Positions 62,711 to 64,000 of a stretch of DNA of 64,000 nucleotides are shown here, in pieces (within the stretch, counting starts at the first letter, position 1; the number at the start of each line of letters is the position of its first letter). The notes under the pieces were generated by a model. The model was not told the DNA's origin. It saw only the letters and a program-made list of their open reading frames with translations, and did no database searches. A program made the translations under genes and the position numbers. This DNA comes from Dromaius novaehollandiae (Eukaryota; Chordata; Aves; Casuariiformes; Dromaiidae): contig NC_088103.1 of assembly GCF_036370855.1 (NCBI RefSeq), positions 12,339,404 to 12,403,403 of the forward strand. The letters are read 5' to 3'.

Positions 62711-63050
62711 TCACGCACTTGCATGGGTACCTGTTAATTTGCAAAATTATTATCTGAATGTGAAACTAGCTCAAAATGCAGGGGCCTTCCTCAGCCTTTT
62801 CTCATCAGATGCATTAAATAATGGGCCAAAATCAAAATGATGCAAATATTCTTCAAAAAGCCTGAGTAAACATCCTGGTGAAAGAAGAGTTCATAACAGA
62901 CATTTAATAAGTTTCTTTTTAATAAAAAACATTGTACCGACCATCAAGAACCGCAACATTCATGATGCATCTATTCCAACATAAATATATTAATTGTTAA
63001 CCAAACTTTTTTCCTACAGCTGAAATTTCCAGTTATTGTGGGAAAATTCT
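62711..63050. other. Non-coding AT-rich spacer
   Basis: No gene or recognised repeat is seen. Confidence 0.5.
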
Positions 63051-63083
63051 TCTCTCTCTCTATTTTATTTATATATATATATA

Positions 63084-63123
<40 letters not shown>
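63051..63123. repeat. (TC)n-(TA)n-(GA)n compound microsatellite
   Basis: TC units (63051-63060), an AT-rich linker with an (AT)8 tract (63071-63086) and a 36-bp GA tract (63088-63123) lie in series. The TC and GA parts are complementary, so the whole can fold as a hairpin, and the GA tract is a candidate triplex former. Confidence 0.95.
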
Positions 63124-63127
<4 letters not shown>

Positions 63128-64000
63128 TAATGTTTGATAATTTCTAGTTACAGAGGCACAGCTAGAACTCAGCAACCTTTGACTAAGTACTCATCCCCTC
63201 CTTCAAGTACATTTTTCCCTCTCTCAAAAACCTGACATTTTTCCAATACAGTATTGTTTTTAACTTTACATATCTTTTCACATATAGCTGGATCAAAAAA
63301 CTACTTCCTCCCACAATAAAATGTATTTATTCTCCTTTCAGATCTCCTGCTCAGTTTGACTAGGTTTCTTATGCTAGACATACTAAGGACACAGACATAC
63401 TAACCTGTAAAAATCTTTGGTCTCTTCATACTGTGAGGTATACCATAATTTAAAGCCAAAAGACCCTCTTAAGAAGATTAGCATTTACAGAGTGCTCTTA
63501 ATTTTCACAATTACAGCTTGCCTGAATATATAAAGTCACCTAAAGTTAAAATTATACCTATCACTAAAACTGCAACATCATAGCTTAATCTGAAGTTAAC
63601 AATTATATTTTGTAAAATAAATTAATTGAATACTTCATTATTTTAAGAAGTCATAAAAATGTCCAAACATCCAAAGTGTGGTTTTAAGCCATAAGTTAAC
63701 GCACAGATTTGTCACCTCTTTTTTCCACAAGCTTTGATCAATTTTTTCTATCTTGTCAATTTGCCTCCAAATAAAACTGTTCAGCATGCTGAAAATGGCA
63801 TTATACATGAACTGCTCTGACATTCCCACTCTGGTATCAGGACACATCAGGACTCTGCCCTTCAACTGCTACAGCATCTTCTCAGCAGAGGCTTTATTTT
63901 TCACCACAGAGGTCTTTGGAAACTTAAGTATTTTCTTCTGACTGGTTTACCTGTCAAACAGATGAGAAATAAATATTAAAAAACAGTTTATATGTCTTAT
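63124..64000. other. Non-coding AT-rich spacer
   Basis: No gene is established. A minus-strand frame of about 75 codons (63638-63865) continues upstream through one in-frame TAG for about 27 more codons. It is moderately protein-like but matches nothing recognised. Confidence 0.45.

Noticed and set aside
63638-63941. Two collinear minus-strand frames separated by a single TAG
   Set aside because: About 100 codons open except for one stop could be a pseudogene, but there is no recognised homology and chance is adequate in this composition.
1-64000. CRISPR arrays, prophage, operons or other prokaryotic systems
   Set aside because: No regularly spaced repeats with unique spacers, no tightly packed genes and no ribosome-binding-site pattern; LINE and SINE relics show vertebrate DNA.
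1-64000. tRNA, rRNA or known microRNA genes
   Set aside because: No cloverleaf with conserved A and B boxes and no recognisable microRNA seed-bearing hairpin was noticed by eye; short stems found are too small.

Overview
The window looks like vertebrate nuclear DNA, most probably from a bird. There is no bacterial gene organisation: long open frames are rare, no gene order is visible, and simple repeats, homopolymer runs and AT-rich spacer dominate. The only interspersed repeats I recognise are old, diverged CR1/L3-type LINE 3' ends (clearest at 19.56-20.79 kb on the minus strand, others near 1.1-1.3, 9.0-9.7 and 28.6-28.7 kb) and two MIR-like SINE relics (7.3 and 24.6 kb). The absence of L1, Alu/B1 or young elements, low repeat density, and short CpG-rich blocks alternating with AT-rich DNA fit an avian genome. 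A reptile with low repeat content cannot be excluded by eye, and the locus was not identified.

Layout. 1-12 kb: AT-rich spacer with LINE/SINE relics, A/T runs and a Z-DNA-type alternating tract. 12.2-13.6 kb: a GC-rich block holding a 32-bp minisatellite with a YY1-type core in every unit. 13.6-22.8 kb: AT-rich spacer with an ATF/C/EBP-like palindrome and the large CR1 relic. 22.8-30.6 kb: mixed DNA with a strong minus-strand G-quadruplex motif and a probable conserved non-coding element at 26.6-27.0 kb. 30.6-36 kb: spacer with a nested hairpin and G runs. 36-51 kb: the most GC/CpG-rich third, with a CpG-island-like segment (39.1-39.5 kb), a coding-like minus-strand open stretch that runs into a splice-donor-like site (36.4-36.75 kb), a perfect 24-bp-arm palindrome (40.9 kb), and AT-rich, homeodomain-site-rich blocks resembling developmental enhancers. 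51-64 kb: AT-rich spacer with microsatellites, a further enhancer-like block (56.5-56.9 kb) and a 43-bp alternating tract.

No protein-coding gene, tRNA, rRNA or CRISPR array could be established. The most economical reading is an intergenic region or a very long intron near a developmental gene, with possible transcription from the 39.3 kb CpG island. Calls of conserved elements, promoter and exon are inferences from sequence character; no alignment was available.
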